Source: Sinobacterium caligoides (GTDB lineage Bacteria; Pseudomonadota; Gammaproteobacteria; Pseudomonadales; Sinobacteriaceae). From it: a stretch of DNA of 64,000 nucleotides. The position numbers and the translations under genes were made by a program. Below the pieces are notes generated by a model. That model worked only from the letters and a program-made list of their open reading frames with translations. It was not told where the DNA came from and ran no database searches. Location: NCBI RefSeq assembly GCF_003752585.1, contig NZ_RKHR01000003.1, forward strand, positions 1,240,001-1,304,000, read 5' to 3'. Below are positions 30,960 to 40,243 of the stretch, piece by piece (position 1 is the first letter of the stretch; the number at the start of each line of letters is the position of its first letter).

Positions 30960-32162
30960 CTACTGCGGCTTAATCGTTACCCGTGGCTCACGCGGCATAC
31001 CCAAGCCTCGCTCGGCGATGATGTTGCGCTGAATCTCGTTAGTGCCGCCGTAAATCGTGTCCGAGCGGACAAACAAATACATCGACTGCAAGCGGCTCAA
31101 CTCATAGGGGCCGCCGTCTAACATCTCTGCCTCGGGGCCCATCACATCCATCGCCAACTCACCCAAGTCCCGGTGCCAAGTCGCCCAGAACAACTTATAC
31201 ATCAACGCCTCTTTCTGCAGACTACCATCATCGGCCCCCGACAACGTGCGCATCGAGTTATAACGCATAATCTTCAAGCCGGCGTGGGCCTCGGCAATAC
31301 GCTGACGAATCACCGGATCACTGGCAGCGCCATTCTCCTTCGCCAGCGTAATCACCTGATTGAGCTCGTTCTGAAACTGCATCTGCTGACCGAGGGTCGA
31401 CACGCCACGCTCGAAGCCGAGCAAGCCCATCGCCACCGCCCAACCCTGGCCCGGCTCACCGACGATATCATCGGCGGCACACACCGCATCATCGAAAAAC
31501 ACCTCGTTAAACTCACTGGTGCCCGTCAACTGCTCAATACCGCGTACCTCGACACCGGGCTGATCCATCTTCACTAAGAAGAACCCCAAACCCTTGTGGG
31601 CCACCGAATCCGGGTCCGTACGGGCGATCACAAAACAATAGTCTGACTCATGGGCCAGCGACGTCCACACCTTCTGGCCGTTGATCACCCACTGCTGCTT
31701 CTGCTCGTCGAAATGCGCCTTGGTTTTGACGTTAGCCAAATCAGAACCGGCACCCGGCTCCGAGTAACCCTGGCACCATAACTCCTTACCGGCGACGATG
31801 CCCGGCAAATACTTCGCCTGCTGCGCCGCACTACCGAAGGCAATAATGGTGGGGCCGGCCAGACCCTCACCGATATGACCGACGTGGCCGGGGGCACCGG
31901 CACGGGCGTACTCCTCGTGGAAGATCACCTGCTGCTCGATCGAACAACCACGACCGCCGTGCTCCTTGGGCCAGCCAACACACGTCCAGCCACCCTCGGC
32001 CAACTTCTGCTCCCAGCGCTTGCGCTCCTCGGGAAACATATGCTCGTCACCGGGGCCGCCACGATAGCGTAACTGGGCAAACTCACCCACCAGGTTCTCT
32101 TCTAACCAGGTCGCCACTTCGATGCGAAACTGTTCATCTGCCGCGCTAAAACTTAATTTCAT
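30960..32162 (-). CDS. Acyl-CoA dehydrogenase, FadE30-like
   Basis: 400 residues, a complete acyl-CoA dehydrogenase with the FAD-binding YSEPGAGSDLANVKT segment, the WVINGQKVWTSLAH strand and the C-terminal YGGTNEIQRNIIAERGLG motif. It introduces a double bond into a CoA ester and passes electrons to ETF. The next gene, 13 bp away, is a second subunit-like dehydrogenase, so they may form an alpha2-beta2 enzyme as in other steroid-degrading bacteria. Confidence 0.9.
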   Translation of the reverse strand: MKLSFSAADEQFRIEVATWLEENLVGEFAQLRYRGGPGDEHMFPEERKRWEQKLAEGGWTCVGWPKEHGGRGCSIEQQVIFHEEYARAGAPGHVGHIGEGLAGPTIIAFGSAAQQAKYLPGIVAGKELWCQGYSEPGAGSDLANVKTKAHFDEQKQQWVINGQKVWTSLAHESDYCFVIARTDPDSVAHKGLGFFLVKMDQPGVEVRGIEQLTGTSEFNEVFFDDAVCAADDIVGEPGQGWAVAMGLLGFERGVSTLGQQMQFQNELNQVITLAKENGAASDPVIRQRIAEAHAGLKIMRYNSMRTLSGADDGSLQKEALMYKLFWATWHRDLGELAMDVMGPEAEMLDGGPYELSRLQSMYLFVRSDTIYGGTNEIQRNIIAERGLGMPREPRVTIKPQ

Positions 32163-32175
32163 GGTGACTCCCCGA

Positions 32176-33312
32176 TTAATCTAACAGCAGCGTCGCGAGA
32201 CGCTCGCGGTGGTAGGCGGCGTTACCCAAGTAATGCTCACTGGCCTTGGCGCGCTTGAAGTAGAGATGCACATCGTACTCCCAGGTGAAACCGACGCCGC
32301 CGTGTAACTGCAGCGCATCACCGGCGTTTTTAAAATACGCCTCGGAGACAAACGACTTGGCGATGCTCGCCGCCTCGCGCAACTCACCGCCGAGGGGGCC
32401 ATCGATCAACGCTTCCTGGGCGATACAAGCCGCGTAGTAAACCCCGGAGCGAGACGCCTCGGCACGGCTCATCATATCCGCCGCCTGATGCTTCACCGCC
32501 TGGAAACTCGCCACTGGGCGATTAAACTGCACCCGCTCCTTGGTGTACTCGACGGTCATATCCAACACCTGCTGACTGCCACCCATCTGCTCGGCGGCCA
32601 GACACACCGTCGCCAAGTCGACAATCTTAGCCAACGGCTCGGCGGCATCGTCGCTCATCAAGTTCTCCGCGCTCAGCACCACCCCGTTGCAGCGAATATC
32701 GGCCTGCTTGCGGGTCTGATCGAGGGTCGGACGCCAAGTGCGCTCGACCCCGGCGGTATCGGCGGGCAAGACAAACAGCGCCAGCTTATCACCGCCCTGC
32801 TCGCGGGCGGCAATCACCAAGCTGTCGCTGGTGTGGCCGTCGATAACATAACGGTAGTCACCGTCGACGATAAACTGCTCGCCGTCACGACGGTACTCGG
32901 CGGTGACGCCATCGGCGTGCCACTGACCGTTGCCGGTAAAGGCCAACGTCGCCGTGCCGCCGTCGAGAATCTTACCGAAATACGTTGCCTGCTGTGCCTC
33001 GTTAGCCGCCACCAACAGCGCGCTGCTGGCCAGACAAACAGTGGAAAAGTACGGCGCACAGACCACGTAGCGGCCCATCTGCTCCATCACCGCCACCAAC
33101 TCGACATAACCGAGCCCCATGCCGCCAAATTCCTCTGGAATGGTCACGGCCTGAAAATACAGCTCGCTACAGATGCGCTGCCACAACGCCGTGCTGTAGC
33201 CCTGTTCCGTCGCCATCGCCTCGCGGATGGCTTCAGAGTTCGACACATCAGCTAAAAAACTCGCTGCGGTGTCGCGGATCATTACCTGTTCTTCGGTAAA
33301 TGCGAATTCCAT
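32176..33312 (-). CDS. Acyl-CoA dehydrogenase, partner-type subunit
   Basis: 378 residues. It has the family start FAFTEEQVMIRDTAASFL and EEFGGMGLGYVELVAVMEQMGR, and the C-terminal LQLHGGVGFTWEYDVHLYFKRAK motif. Several FAD-contact stretches (the EPGAGSD type) are missing or altered (LAFTGNGQW), as is usual for the beta-type subunit of heteromeric steroid acyl-CoA dehydrogenases. It probably works with the product of 30960. Confidence 0.88.
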   Translation of the reverse strand: MEFAFTEEQVMIRDTAASFLADVSNSEAIREAMATEQGYSTALWQRICSELYFQAVTIPEEFGGMGLGYVELVAVMEQMGRYVVCAPYFSTVCLASSALLVAANEAQQATYFGKILDGGTATLAFTGNGQWHADGVTAEYRRDGEQFIVDGDYRYVIDGHTSDSLVIAAREQGGDKLALFVLPADTAGVERTWRPTLDQTRKQADIRCNGVVLSAENLMSDDAAEPLAKIVDLATVCLAAEQMGGSQQVLDMTVEYTKERVQFNRPVASFQAVKHQAADMMSRAEASRSGVYYAACIAQEALIDGPLGGELREAASIAKSFVSEAYFKNAGDALQLHGGVGFTWEYDVHLYFKRAKASEHYLGNAAYHRERLATLLLD

Positions 33313-33371
33313 GGGAACCCCGTCGTTATCATTATTTGTCTATGGGTGATGCACAAAAAGCGTCGGCGAAC

Positions 33372-34259
33372 TTACTTGCTGCCGTAGACCTTCTGCGCCG
33401 GCACTTCCTGCTCGAGCAACTGCTTCATCGCTGCACCAATCTCACTCGGTGCCCACTGGGCATTCTTCTCGATGCCCGCGGTTGAACGCCAGCCATCGGC
33501 AATAGAGATCTTGCCGCCCTCGGATTCAAATACCCGGCCGGTCACCTCGGCCGCCTCGCTGGAAGCCAACCACGCCAGCAGCGTTGAGACGTTTTCCGGC
33601 GCCCAGTAATCGAAGCTGTCGTCTTCCGGCTTGGCCATGCGTGTCGCCATCGCCTCGACGGCGGTGGTCATGCCGGTCCGTGCCGCCGGTGCCACGGCGT
33701 TGGCGGTGATGCCATAACGCCCCAGCTCAGCCGCCTGGTTAAGGGTCAACGCGGCGATGCCGGCCTTGGCAGCAGCGTAGTTCGACTGGCCAACAGAACC
33801 CTGTAAACCAGCACCCGAGGTGGTATTGATGATGCGGGCGTCGACGGCCTTACCGGCCTTCGACTGATCGCGCCAATACTGCACGGCGTGCGAGCTGATG
33901 CAGAAATGGCCCTTCAAGTGCACCGCCATGATGGTGTCCCACTCCACCTCGGTCATCGAGGCAAACATACGATCGCGGTTGACACCGGCGTTGTTGAGCA
34001 CGATGTGCAGATCGCCGAAGGTATCGATCGCCTGCTTCACCGCGTTGCCGCTGTCTTCGTAGTTGGTGATGTCCGAGGTGTTAACCACGGCCTTGCCACC
34101 GCTGGCGACAATCTCATCGACCACGGCCTGCGCCGCCGCCTCATTGATATCGTTAACCACGACGCTGGCACCTTCACTGGCGAAGACCTTGGCGTGTGCG
34201 GCTCCTAGACCACCACCGGCGCCGGTGATGATGACAACACGATCCTGACAAATAGCCAT
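33372..34259 (-). CDS. SDR-family dehydrogenase of the HIP cluster
   Basis: 295 residues with the SDR signature ITGAGGGLGAAH, NNAGVNRD, NTTSGAGLQG and YAAAK. The C-terminal extension (AQWAPSEIGAAMKQLLEQEVPAQKVYGSK) is like multifunctional-enzyme-type hydroxyacyl-CoA dehydrogenases and like the Rv3548c-type SDR beside echA20 in mycobacteria. It probably oxidises a hydroxyacyl-CoA during ring breakdown. The upstream gap (34260-34493) is very AT-rich. Confidence 0.85.
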   Translation of the reverse strand: MAICQDRVVIITGAGGGLGAAHAKVFASEGASVVVNDINEAAAQAVVDEIVASGGKAVVNTSDITNYEDSGNAVKQAIDTFGDLHIVLNNAGVNRDRMFASMTEVEWDTIMAVHLKGHFCISSHAVQYWRDQSKAGKAVDARIINTTSGAGLQGSVGQSNYAAAKAGIAALTLNQAAELGRYGITANAVAPAARTGMTTAVEAMATRMAKPEDDSFDYWAPENVSTLLAWLASSEAAEVTGRVFESEGGKISIADGWRSTAGIEKNAQWAPSEIGAAMKQLLEQEVPAQKVYGSK

Positions 34260-34493
34260 GATGTTATTCCTGTTTTTAAAGTTGTTTTTTCAAATCTTTT
34301 TTTAATTCTGTTTTTTAAGACCTGCCTTAAGATCTGTTTTAAGGTTTTTTTCAGGCTCTATTTCAAAATCTTTTTTTATGTTTTTTAAAATTCCAATGCG
34401 AATTTACGCTTTAATTTTTATCACGCGTTATTGCTTATTGAAGCATGGAGCGATGGGCTATTAAACGCTTTCACACATCGCTAGCGGTCATCA
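34260..34493 (-). other. AT-rich leader before the SDR gene
   Basis: 234 bp, full of A/T runs on the minus strand (AAAAAAAGATTTTG, TTAAAAAACAGAATT), in contrast with the GC-rich genes around it. It includes the palindrome CCTTAAGATCTGTTTTAAGG (34327-34347). It may be a 5' untranslated region or promoter; no gene is seen. Confidence 0.4.
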
Positions 34494-35696
34494 TTAAAAA
34501 CGTGTTTTCGTCGCACTATAACGTCGGCTGTTAGACTGCAAATCACTGTCTAGACGCTCGATGATGGTAACGTTGGCCTGGCCACCGCCCTCACACATGG
34601 TCTGTAAACCGTAGCGACCGCCGGTGCGCTCCAGCTCGTGCAGCAGCGTCGTCATCAGCTTGGTGCCTGAAGCGCCTAACGGATGACCCAAGGCGATAGC
34701 ACCGCCGTTGACGTTGGTCTTCTCGATCGGGTAGCCGGTCTCTTTCAACCAAGCCATCACCACGGAGGCGAAGGCCTCGTTGATCTCAACCAGGTCGATA
34801 TCGTCCAGGGTCAGGCCGCACTTATCGAGGGCGTACTGGGTGGCCGGGATCGGCGCGGTCAACATCCAGATCGGGTCGGTGGCACGCACGCTCATGTGGT
34901 GGATACGGGCGCGGGGCTTCAGGTCGTACTTCTCCAGTGCCGCTGCCGAGACAATCAGCATCGCCGACGAGGCATCACAAGTCTGGCTCGACACCGCCGC
35001 GGTAACCTTGTCACAGCCGAACAGATAGTCCAGCTCGGCCATCTTCTCCAGCGTCGTATCGCGTGGCGTCTCATCGTCCTCGACACCGTTCAGCGGCACG
35101 ATCTCACGCTTGAACTTGCCCTCTTGAATCGCACCGATGGCGCGCTCGTGCGACTGCAGCGAATAAGCCTCGAGCTCGGCACGGCTGATATCCCACTTGT
35201 CGGCAATCATCTGCGCCGAGTTAAACTGCGTCGGTGGCTGCTTACCGTAACGCTCTACCCAACCGGTAGAACCGGTGAACGGGTCGCTAAATCCAAGGGG
35301 CTCCGCCGCCGTCATCGCATAGGAAATCGGAATCTGCGTCATCGTCTGCACGCCACCGGCGACAACGACATCCATGCAGCCGGACATGATCGCCTGCGCG
35401 GCAAAGTGAACCGCCTGCTGCGACGAGCCACACTGGCGATCGATCGTCGTCCCCGGCACGCCATCGTCGAGACCGGCGGCCAACCAACAGGTGCGCGCGA
35501 TATCGCCGGCTAACGGGCCAACAGTGTCACAACAGCCGAAGATGACATCGTCATAGTCGCCGTCGGGAATATTGTTGCGCTCGACGATCGCCTTCAATAC
35601 GTGGGCACCCAAATCGGCGCCGTGCACGTCACTTAAGCCGCCTTTACGACGACCGGTAGGACTGCGCACTGCATCGACAATATAAGCTTCAGCCAT
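34494..35696 (-). CDS. fadA6: Thiolase, FadA6-like
   Basis: 400 residues. It starts AEAYIVDAVRSPTGRRKGGL. The nucleophile Cys is in IDRQCGSSQQAV, and NEAFASVV, GGAIALGHPLGASGTK and MCEGGGQANVTIIERL follow. The MCEGGGQANVTIIERL end is typical of FadA6 in the KstR2-type regulon, where it cleaves a branched 3,7-dioxo acyl-CoA from rings C and D. The last about 18 residues (after ERLD) extend beyond the usual end of the family. Confidence 0.88.
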   Translation of the reverse strand: MAEAYIVDAVRSPTGRRKGGLSDVHGADLGAHVLKAIVERNNIPDGDYDDVIFGCCDTVGPLAGDIARTCWLAAGLDDGVPGTTIDRQCGSSQQAVHFAAQAIMSGCMDVVVAGGVQTMTQIPISYAMTAAEPLGFSDPFTGSTGWVERYGKQPPTQFNSAQMIADKWDISRAELEAYSLQSHERAIGAIQEGKFKREIVPLNGVEDDETPRDTTLEKMAELDYLFGCDKVTAAVSSQTCDASSAMLIVSAAALEKYDLKPRARIHHMSVRATDPIWMLTAPIPATQYALDKCGLTLDDIDLVEINEAFASVVMAWLKETGYPIEKTNVNGGAIALGHPLGASGTKLMTTLLHELERTGGRYGLQTMCEGGGQANVTIIERLDSDLQSNSRRYSATKTRF

Positions 35697-35747
35697 GATC
35701 TTATCCTCGAAAATTTGTTATTTATAAAAACCGTTTTTATTGATAAA

Positions 35748-35772
35748 GCCGTTTTATTGTTATCAAAACGGC
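35748..35772 (-). terminator. Stem-loop between fadE-like and fadA6-like genes
   Basis: GCCGTTTT / AAAACGGC arms with a 9-nt loop, in the intergenic gap on the path of the minus-strand transcript. The following T-run is short, so it could be a weak terminator or processing site. Confidence 0.45.
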
Positions 35773-35792
35773 GCTATTAACGGATCATGATA

Positions 35793-36848
35793 TTAACGAA
35801 CAAAAGTATTACCGGCGCCGAGCAGTGCATCGTCGGCAAAAATCGCCTCGGCGACACGGCCCTTGTGGAAGGCCTGATCGCCCCAGGTCTTATCCAGTGC
35901 CCAGGCTCGCTTCATATAAATATGCAGGTTCACTTCCCAGGTATAACCCATCGCACCGTGCACCTGAATAGAGTTTTTTGCCCCCAATAGCGACGCCGCA
36001 CAGGCCATCGACTTGGCGTGGGAGACATTCTTATCCACAGACGAGACGTTGTTAGCGATGGCGTAGGCGGCTTGGGCGACGGTGGCCTTGGCGTATTCCA
36101 GCGGCACGGCGACGTTGGCCATGCGGTGCTTCACCGCCTGGAAGGTGCCGATGGCCACACCGAACTGGGTGCGCTCCGAGGTGTACTGTACCGAGATATC
36201 GATCATCCGCTGCGTCAGTCCCAGCGCCTGTGCAGCACAGCCGAGGGCGCCACGGTTGAGCGCGCCGTTAACCAGTGCCTGCGCCTCGTCACCCTCGGCA
36301 ACCACCATTGCCCTGCTCTCATCGAAGCTGACCTGATAGAGCTTGCGGCTGGGGTCGACGGACTGATTATATTCCAGCGTCACGTCGGCCTGTTCAACGG
36401 CGTAGAGGTTGCCGTTCTTTTCCATCAATAACAGATCGGCGATGTGGGCATCTTCCACCAGCAGATTCTGCTCGAGGCCGACGGCAATCGTCGCCGCACC
36501 CTCGGCCACCTGAGGCAACCACTTCGCCTTTAGGTCTTCGTTAGAAGAGTTAACTAGCGTCGGCACCGCTACCAATACCGTCTGTACCAGCGGCTCGGGC
36601 AGTGCCACGTAGCCACACTCCTGTGCTAGCAGGACGAAGTCGAGTTCGTTCATACCCATGCCGCCGAAGGCTTCGGGCACGGTGAGACCGGTCAGGCCAA
36701 GCTCGGTCAGCTGGCCCCACAGCGCCGGGCTGCGACCGCTATCGGTCTCCCACAACTCGCGAATTTTCTCCGGGGTCACTTCATTGGTCAGGAAGTCGCG
36801 CACGCCTTCCTGAAACAGCAACTGGTCTTCGTTAAAAGTAAAATCCAT
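35793..36848 (-). CDS. Acyl-CoA dehydrogenase, partner-type subunit
   Basis: 351 residues, short form. FTFNEDQLLFQEGVRDFLTNEVTPE at the start, VPEAFGGMGMNELDFVLLAQE, and IQVHGAMGYTWEVNLHIYMKRAWALD at the end. Like the gene at 32176 it lacks the usual FAD-contact block in the middle, and it is paired with a full-length dehydrogenase (36861) 12 bp upstream. This looks like a second heteromeric FadE pair (FadE31/32/33 group). Confidence 0.88.
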   Translation of the reverse strand: MDFTFNEDQLLFQEGVRDFLTNEVTPEKIRELWETDSGRSPALWGQLTELGLTGLTVPEAFGGMGMNELDFVLLAQECGYVALPEPLVQTVLVAVPTLVNSSNEDLKAKWLPQVAEGAATIAVGLEQNLLVEDAHIADLLLMEKNGNLYAVEQADVTLEYNQSVDPSRKLYQVSFDESRAMVVAEGDEAQALVNGALNRGALGCAAQALGLTQRMIDISVQYTSERTQFGVAIGTFQAVKHRMANVAVPLEYAKATVAQAAYAIANNVSSVDKNVSHAKSMACAASLLGAKNSIQVHGAMGYTWEVNLHIYMKRAWALDKTWGDQAFHKGRVAEAIFADDALLGAGNTFVR

Positions 36849-36860
36849 TATCGCGACCCC

Positions 36861-38036
36861 TTATTTACGTGGCATACCGAGCATCCGCTCGGCAATGATG
36901 TTACGTTGAATTTCGTTGGTGCCGGCGTAGATCGGCCCCGACTGTGCGAACAAGAAACCGTCTAACCAGCTGCCGACACCCTTGGCCTGTGGCGCAAACG
37001 GCTCCAGCTCAGCGCGGGCGGCGAGGATATCCATCGCCACCTCGTGCATGGTCTGGTCCAGCTCTGACCAGAAGATCTTATTGGTCGATGACTCGGCACC
37101 GATCTTACCGCCCTTGATCAAGCGACAGGCGGTCTCGAAGGTGGTCAGGCAGTAAGATTCCGCCGCCATATAGGCCTTCACCACGGCGTCGCGAATCGCC
37201 GGGTCACGATCGGCCGAGGCCTGGTTTTCCTTGTACAGCTCGACCAAACGCTTGGCCGTCTGTTGAAAACGCGCCGGTGAACGCAGCATCAAACCGCGCT
37301 CGAAACCGGCCGTCGCCATCGCCACTTCCCAGCCCTGCCCCTCGTCACCGAGGCGACGGTTGACCGGCACCTTGACGTTGTCGAAGAAGATTTCAGCGAA
37401 GCCTGGCAGGCCGTCCAGCTGCGGAATCGGGTTGACGGTGATGCCCTCGAGATCCAGCGGCACCAGGATAAAGGTCAGGCCCTTGTGACGCTTCGACTCC
37501 GGATCGGTACGGAACATGCCGAAACACTGGTCGGCCCACACCGCGCGGGTGGACCAGGTCTTCTGGCCGTTGACGATGTAGTAATCGCCGCAATCGCTGA
37601 GTTCGGCCTTGGCGCGTACCGCCGCCATGTCAGAGCCAGCACCGGGCTCAGACCACCCCTGCGCCCAGACCTCGGTACCGTCGGCCATCTTCGGCAGGAT
37701 CTCCGCCTTCTGCTCGTCGGTGCCGTATTCCATCAGCGTCGGGCCGAGCAGGAAGATGCCGTTCTGGTTGACTCGGCTCGGTGCCTTGGCGCGGAAATAC
37801 TCTTCCTCGAAAATTAACCACTGAATCAGATCGGCATCACGTCCACCGAGCTCGCTCGGCCAGGTCACCATGCCCCAACGCCCCTCGTTCATCTTGGCTT
37901 CCCACTCGCGGTGTTGTTGGAAGCCCTCGGCGGTGTCGTAGGTTTTTAGCGGCTCGGCAGGTACGTTCGCTGCCAGCCAGGCACGCACTTCCTGGCGGAA
38001 AGCGTCGTGTTCAGCGGTAAAATTTAAATCCATCAT
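36861..38036 (-). CDS. Acyl-CoA dehydrogenase, FadE-type large subunit
   Basis: 392 residues from ATG 38036, chosen because GAAGAGG lies just upstream; an ATG at 38069 lacks a ribosome site. SEPGAGSDMAAVRAKA, YIVNGQKTWSTRAVWADQ and YAGTNEIQRNIIAERMLG are the normal family motifs. It is the probable catalytic partner of 35793. Confidence 0.9.
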   Translation of the reverse strand: MMDLNFTAEHDAFRQEVRAWLAANVPAEPLKTYDTAEGFQQHREWEAKMNEGRWGMVTWPSELGGRDADLIQWLIFEEEYFRAKAPSRVNQNGIFLLGPTLMEYGTDEQKAEILPKMADGTEVWAQGWSEPGAGSDMAAVRAKAELSDCGDYYIVNGQKTWSTRAVWADQCFGMFRTDPESKRHKGLTFILVPLDLEGITVNPIPQLDGLPGFAEIFFDNVKVPVNRRLGDEGQGWEVAMATAGFERGLMLRSPARFQQTAKRLVELYKENQASADRDPAIRDAVVKAYMAAESYCLTTFETACRLIKGGKIGAESSTNKIFWSELDQTMHEVAMDILAARAELEPFAPQAKGVGSWLDGFLFAQSGPIYAGTNEIQRNIIAERMLGMPRK

Positions 38037-38142
38037 CAGCCTCTTCGGTTGAGTCGATTGGTCGCTCAATGCTGTTTATTTTTCTATTTATCGTTGCTGT
38101 CTGTTTTTCTATTAATTATTGCTGCGCTCTGTTGCAGCGGTA

Positions 38143-38907
38143 TTAATTGGCTTCAGAAAACGCCGCCTCGCGCTTGTTGACGAAGGCATCGCGTGATTCC
38201 GCTGAATCCGGCGACTGATAGGCCTCGAGGGTGAAGCCCTGCTCGGAGCGGTACTTGTCTTCCAGGTTGCCGTCTTCGATGCCGGTCAGCGCCTCTTTCG
38301 CCAGCGCGATCATCCGCGGCGACTTCTCGGCGATGGCGTCGGCAATCTCTCGGGCCACGGGCAACAACTGCTCACGCGGCACCACGCGCTCGACGGCACC
38401 CAGACGATAGGCTTCGGCGGCGTCGATCGGCAGACCGGTAAAATACATGTAGCGCACTTTCTGCACCGGGAACATACGCTGCAGATGGGCACCGCCGCCC
38501 ATCGCACCGCGATCGACCTCGGGCACAGCGAAGGTGGCACACTCGGAGGCGATGATGATGTCGGCAGCGCCGGAGATGCCGATACCGCCACCAAGTACGA
38601 AGCCGTGCACGGCGACGATCACCGGCTTATCGTTGAGATGAATGGCCTTGAAGGTGTCGTAGTTGCCCTTGTTGACCTTGACGATCAGTGAGTCATCGGC
38701 GTCGAGCTCTTTGATATCGACACCGGCACAGAAGCCACGACCCTCGGCGGCGATGATGATCACGCGGCAGGCATCGTTGTTGCCTAGCGCCTCGATCTCG
38801 GCGGCAATCTGCGCCCACTCGACAGAGGAGAAGGCGTTGACCGGTGGCTTGTCGAAGATCAGTTCGGCGACGCCGTTTTCGATAGTGAGCTTAAAAGGCT
38901 TTTGCAT
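38143..38907 (-). CDS. echA20: Crotonase-family ring hydrolase, EchA20-like
   Basis: 254 residues, one crotonase domain. VNAFSSVEW, AEGRGFCAGVDIKEL (first oxyanion-hole block) and HGFVLGGGIGISGAADIIIAS (second oxyanion-hole block) are present. In the steroid pathway EchA20 opens ring D by hydrolysis of the HIEC-CoA beta-diketone. The call relies on its position next to IpdC, IpdB and IpdA. ATG has no strong ribosome site. Confidence 0.85.
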   Translation of the reverse strand: MQKPFKLTIENGVAELIFDKPPVNAFSSVEWAQIAAEIEALGNNDACRVIIIAAEGRGFCAGVDIKELDADDSLIVKVNKGNYDTFKAIHLNDKPVIVAVHGFVLGGGIGISGAADIIIASECATFAVPEVDRGAMGGGAHLQRMFPVQKVRYMYFTGLPIDAAEAYRLGAVERVVPREQLLPVAREIADAIAEKSPRMIALAKEALTGIEDGNLEDKYRSEQGFTLEAYQSPDSAESRDAFVNKREAAFSEAN

Positions 38908-38921
38908 GGTAGTTTCTCTTG

Positions 38922-40031
38922 TTATTCGACGGCGGCGGCAACGGGGGCTGCGGCGCTAGAGGAAGTGAGGGTGGCGAGGTGGGCGAGACGCTGCTCGGCC
39001 TCACTGACGATACCGCTAATAATCTGTTCACAGCTGAGCAGGCTGTCGATGACACCGGCCACCTGACCCGAGGGCAGCACCCCCTCGTCGGGCAGGCCAT
39101 CGACCATCGCCTTCTGAATAATCATCGGCGCGTTGGCCGACATGATGGCCTGGGCCGGGGTGATGTCGCCGGTCTTGGTCATCGCCAGCGCCGACTGCAG
39201 CAGGCTGAAGATGCTGGCACCGGTGAACTTGCGGAACTTCAGGCCGTTGCGCAGGGCGATCAGCAGGCGCTTGGCAGTACCGGCCTTCTCCAGCTCCTCG
39301 AGCATCTGGTTGACGATCATGCGCTGCGGCAGGCCATCCATCGCCGTGGAGACGATGATGCTCTGTGGTGTCTGGCAGTCGACGTAGCGCTGCTTGGTCT
39401 GCGCCGGTGTCGGCGACTCCTGACTCATCAGGAAGCGCGTGCCCATGGCGATACCATCGGCACCAAACGACAGCGCTGCGACGAGGCCACGGCCATCTTT
39501 GAAACCACCGGCGGCGACGACCGGCACGCGGCCGGCGACGGCGTCGACCACCTGCGGGATCAGTAGGCTGGTCGGCACCGAACCGGTGTGACCACCGCCC
39601 TCGCCCCCCTGCACGGTGACCGCATCGGCGCCCATCTCAATCGCCTTCAAGGCATGCTTCGGCAGGCCGATGGTCGGCATGCAGACGACGCCGTTATCCT
39701 TCAGCTTGGCGACCATTTCCTTGCCCGGCGAGCGCGAGTAGCTGACCGCCTTGATGCCATGCTTAATCACCAGATCGATGATCTCGCTGGCGTTGGGCTG
39801 GTACATGTGGAAGTTGATGCCAAAGCGCTGGTCGGTTAATTCCTTGGTGCGCAGGATGTCGCGCTCGACCTCTTCGGGGGGAATCGTGGCGCCGGCCAAA
39901 AAGCCGAAACCACCGGCGTTGGAGGTGCCGGCAACAAGATTGGGATCGGCGACCCAGCCCATGGCGGTCTGTACCACCGGGTAACGACAACCCAGTAGCT
40001 CGGTGAGCCTGGTGTTCAACTGATCGGACAT
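38922..40031 (-). CDS. ipdC: Nitronate-monooxygenase-like flavoprotein, IpdC-like
   Basis: 369 residues, TIM-barrel flavoprotein of the 2-nitropropane dioxygenase superfamily: GCRYPVVQTAMGWVADPNLVAGTSNAGGFGFLAGAT, the VTVQGGEGGGHTG loop and VPVVAAGGFKDGRGLVAALSFGADGIAMGTRFL. In HIP degradation IpdC is an NAD(P)H-dependent reductase between EchA20 and IpdAB. 14 bp separate it from echA20. Confidence 0.88.
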   Translation of the reverse strand: MSDQLNTRLTELLGCRYPVVQTAMGWVADPNLVAGTSNAGGFGFLAGATIPPEEVERDILRTKELTDQRFGINFHMYQPNASEIIDLVIKHGIKAVSYSRSPGKEMVAKLKDNGVVCMPTIGLPKHALKAIEMGADAVTVQGGEGGGHTGSVPTSLLIPQVVDAVAGRVPVVAAGGFKDGRGLVAALSFGADGIAMGTRFLMSQESPTPAQTKQRYVDCQTPQSIIVSTAMDGLPQRMIVNQMLEELEKAGTAKRLLIALRNGLKFRKFTGASIFSLLQSALAMTKTGDITPAQAIMSANAPMIIQKAMVDGLPDEGVLPSGQVAGVIDSLLSCEQIISGIVSEAEQRLAHLATLTSSSAAAPVAAAVE

Positions 40032-40196
40032 TTACAGCACCTTTACCGTCTGACCTTCAGCCACCATCGGCCGGCTAAAGGCGTGTGTTATTTCGCAGAT
40101 CTCGGTGTTTGTTATCGTTGGCGTCGCCGAGCGATCAATCGCCCAACAAACCCCGCGTTAGCACCGAGTCGTTATTCATTATGCTGAAAGGCACGA

Positions 40197-40229
40197 CGCC
40201 GCGAAAACCCCATTTGGGTTAACGCGGCG
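40197..40229. terminator. Stem-loop between ipdB and ipdC
   Basis: CGCCGCG / CGCGGCG outer arms and AACCC / GGGTT inner arms in the 212-bp gap. There is no good T-run, so it is a processing or regulatory hairpin rather than a strong terminator. Confidence 0.4.
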
Positions 40230-40243
40230 CGCAAAAACAGCGC

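Noticed and set aside
34683-35513. 276-residue plus-strand frame opposite the FadA6-like thiolase
   Set aside because: Typical GC-rich antisense shadow; the minus-strand frame has all thiolase motifs.
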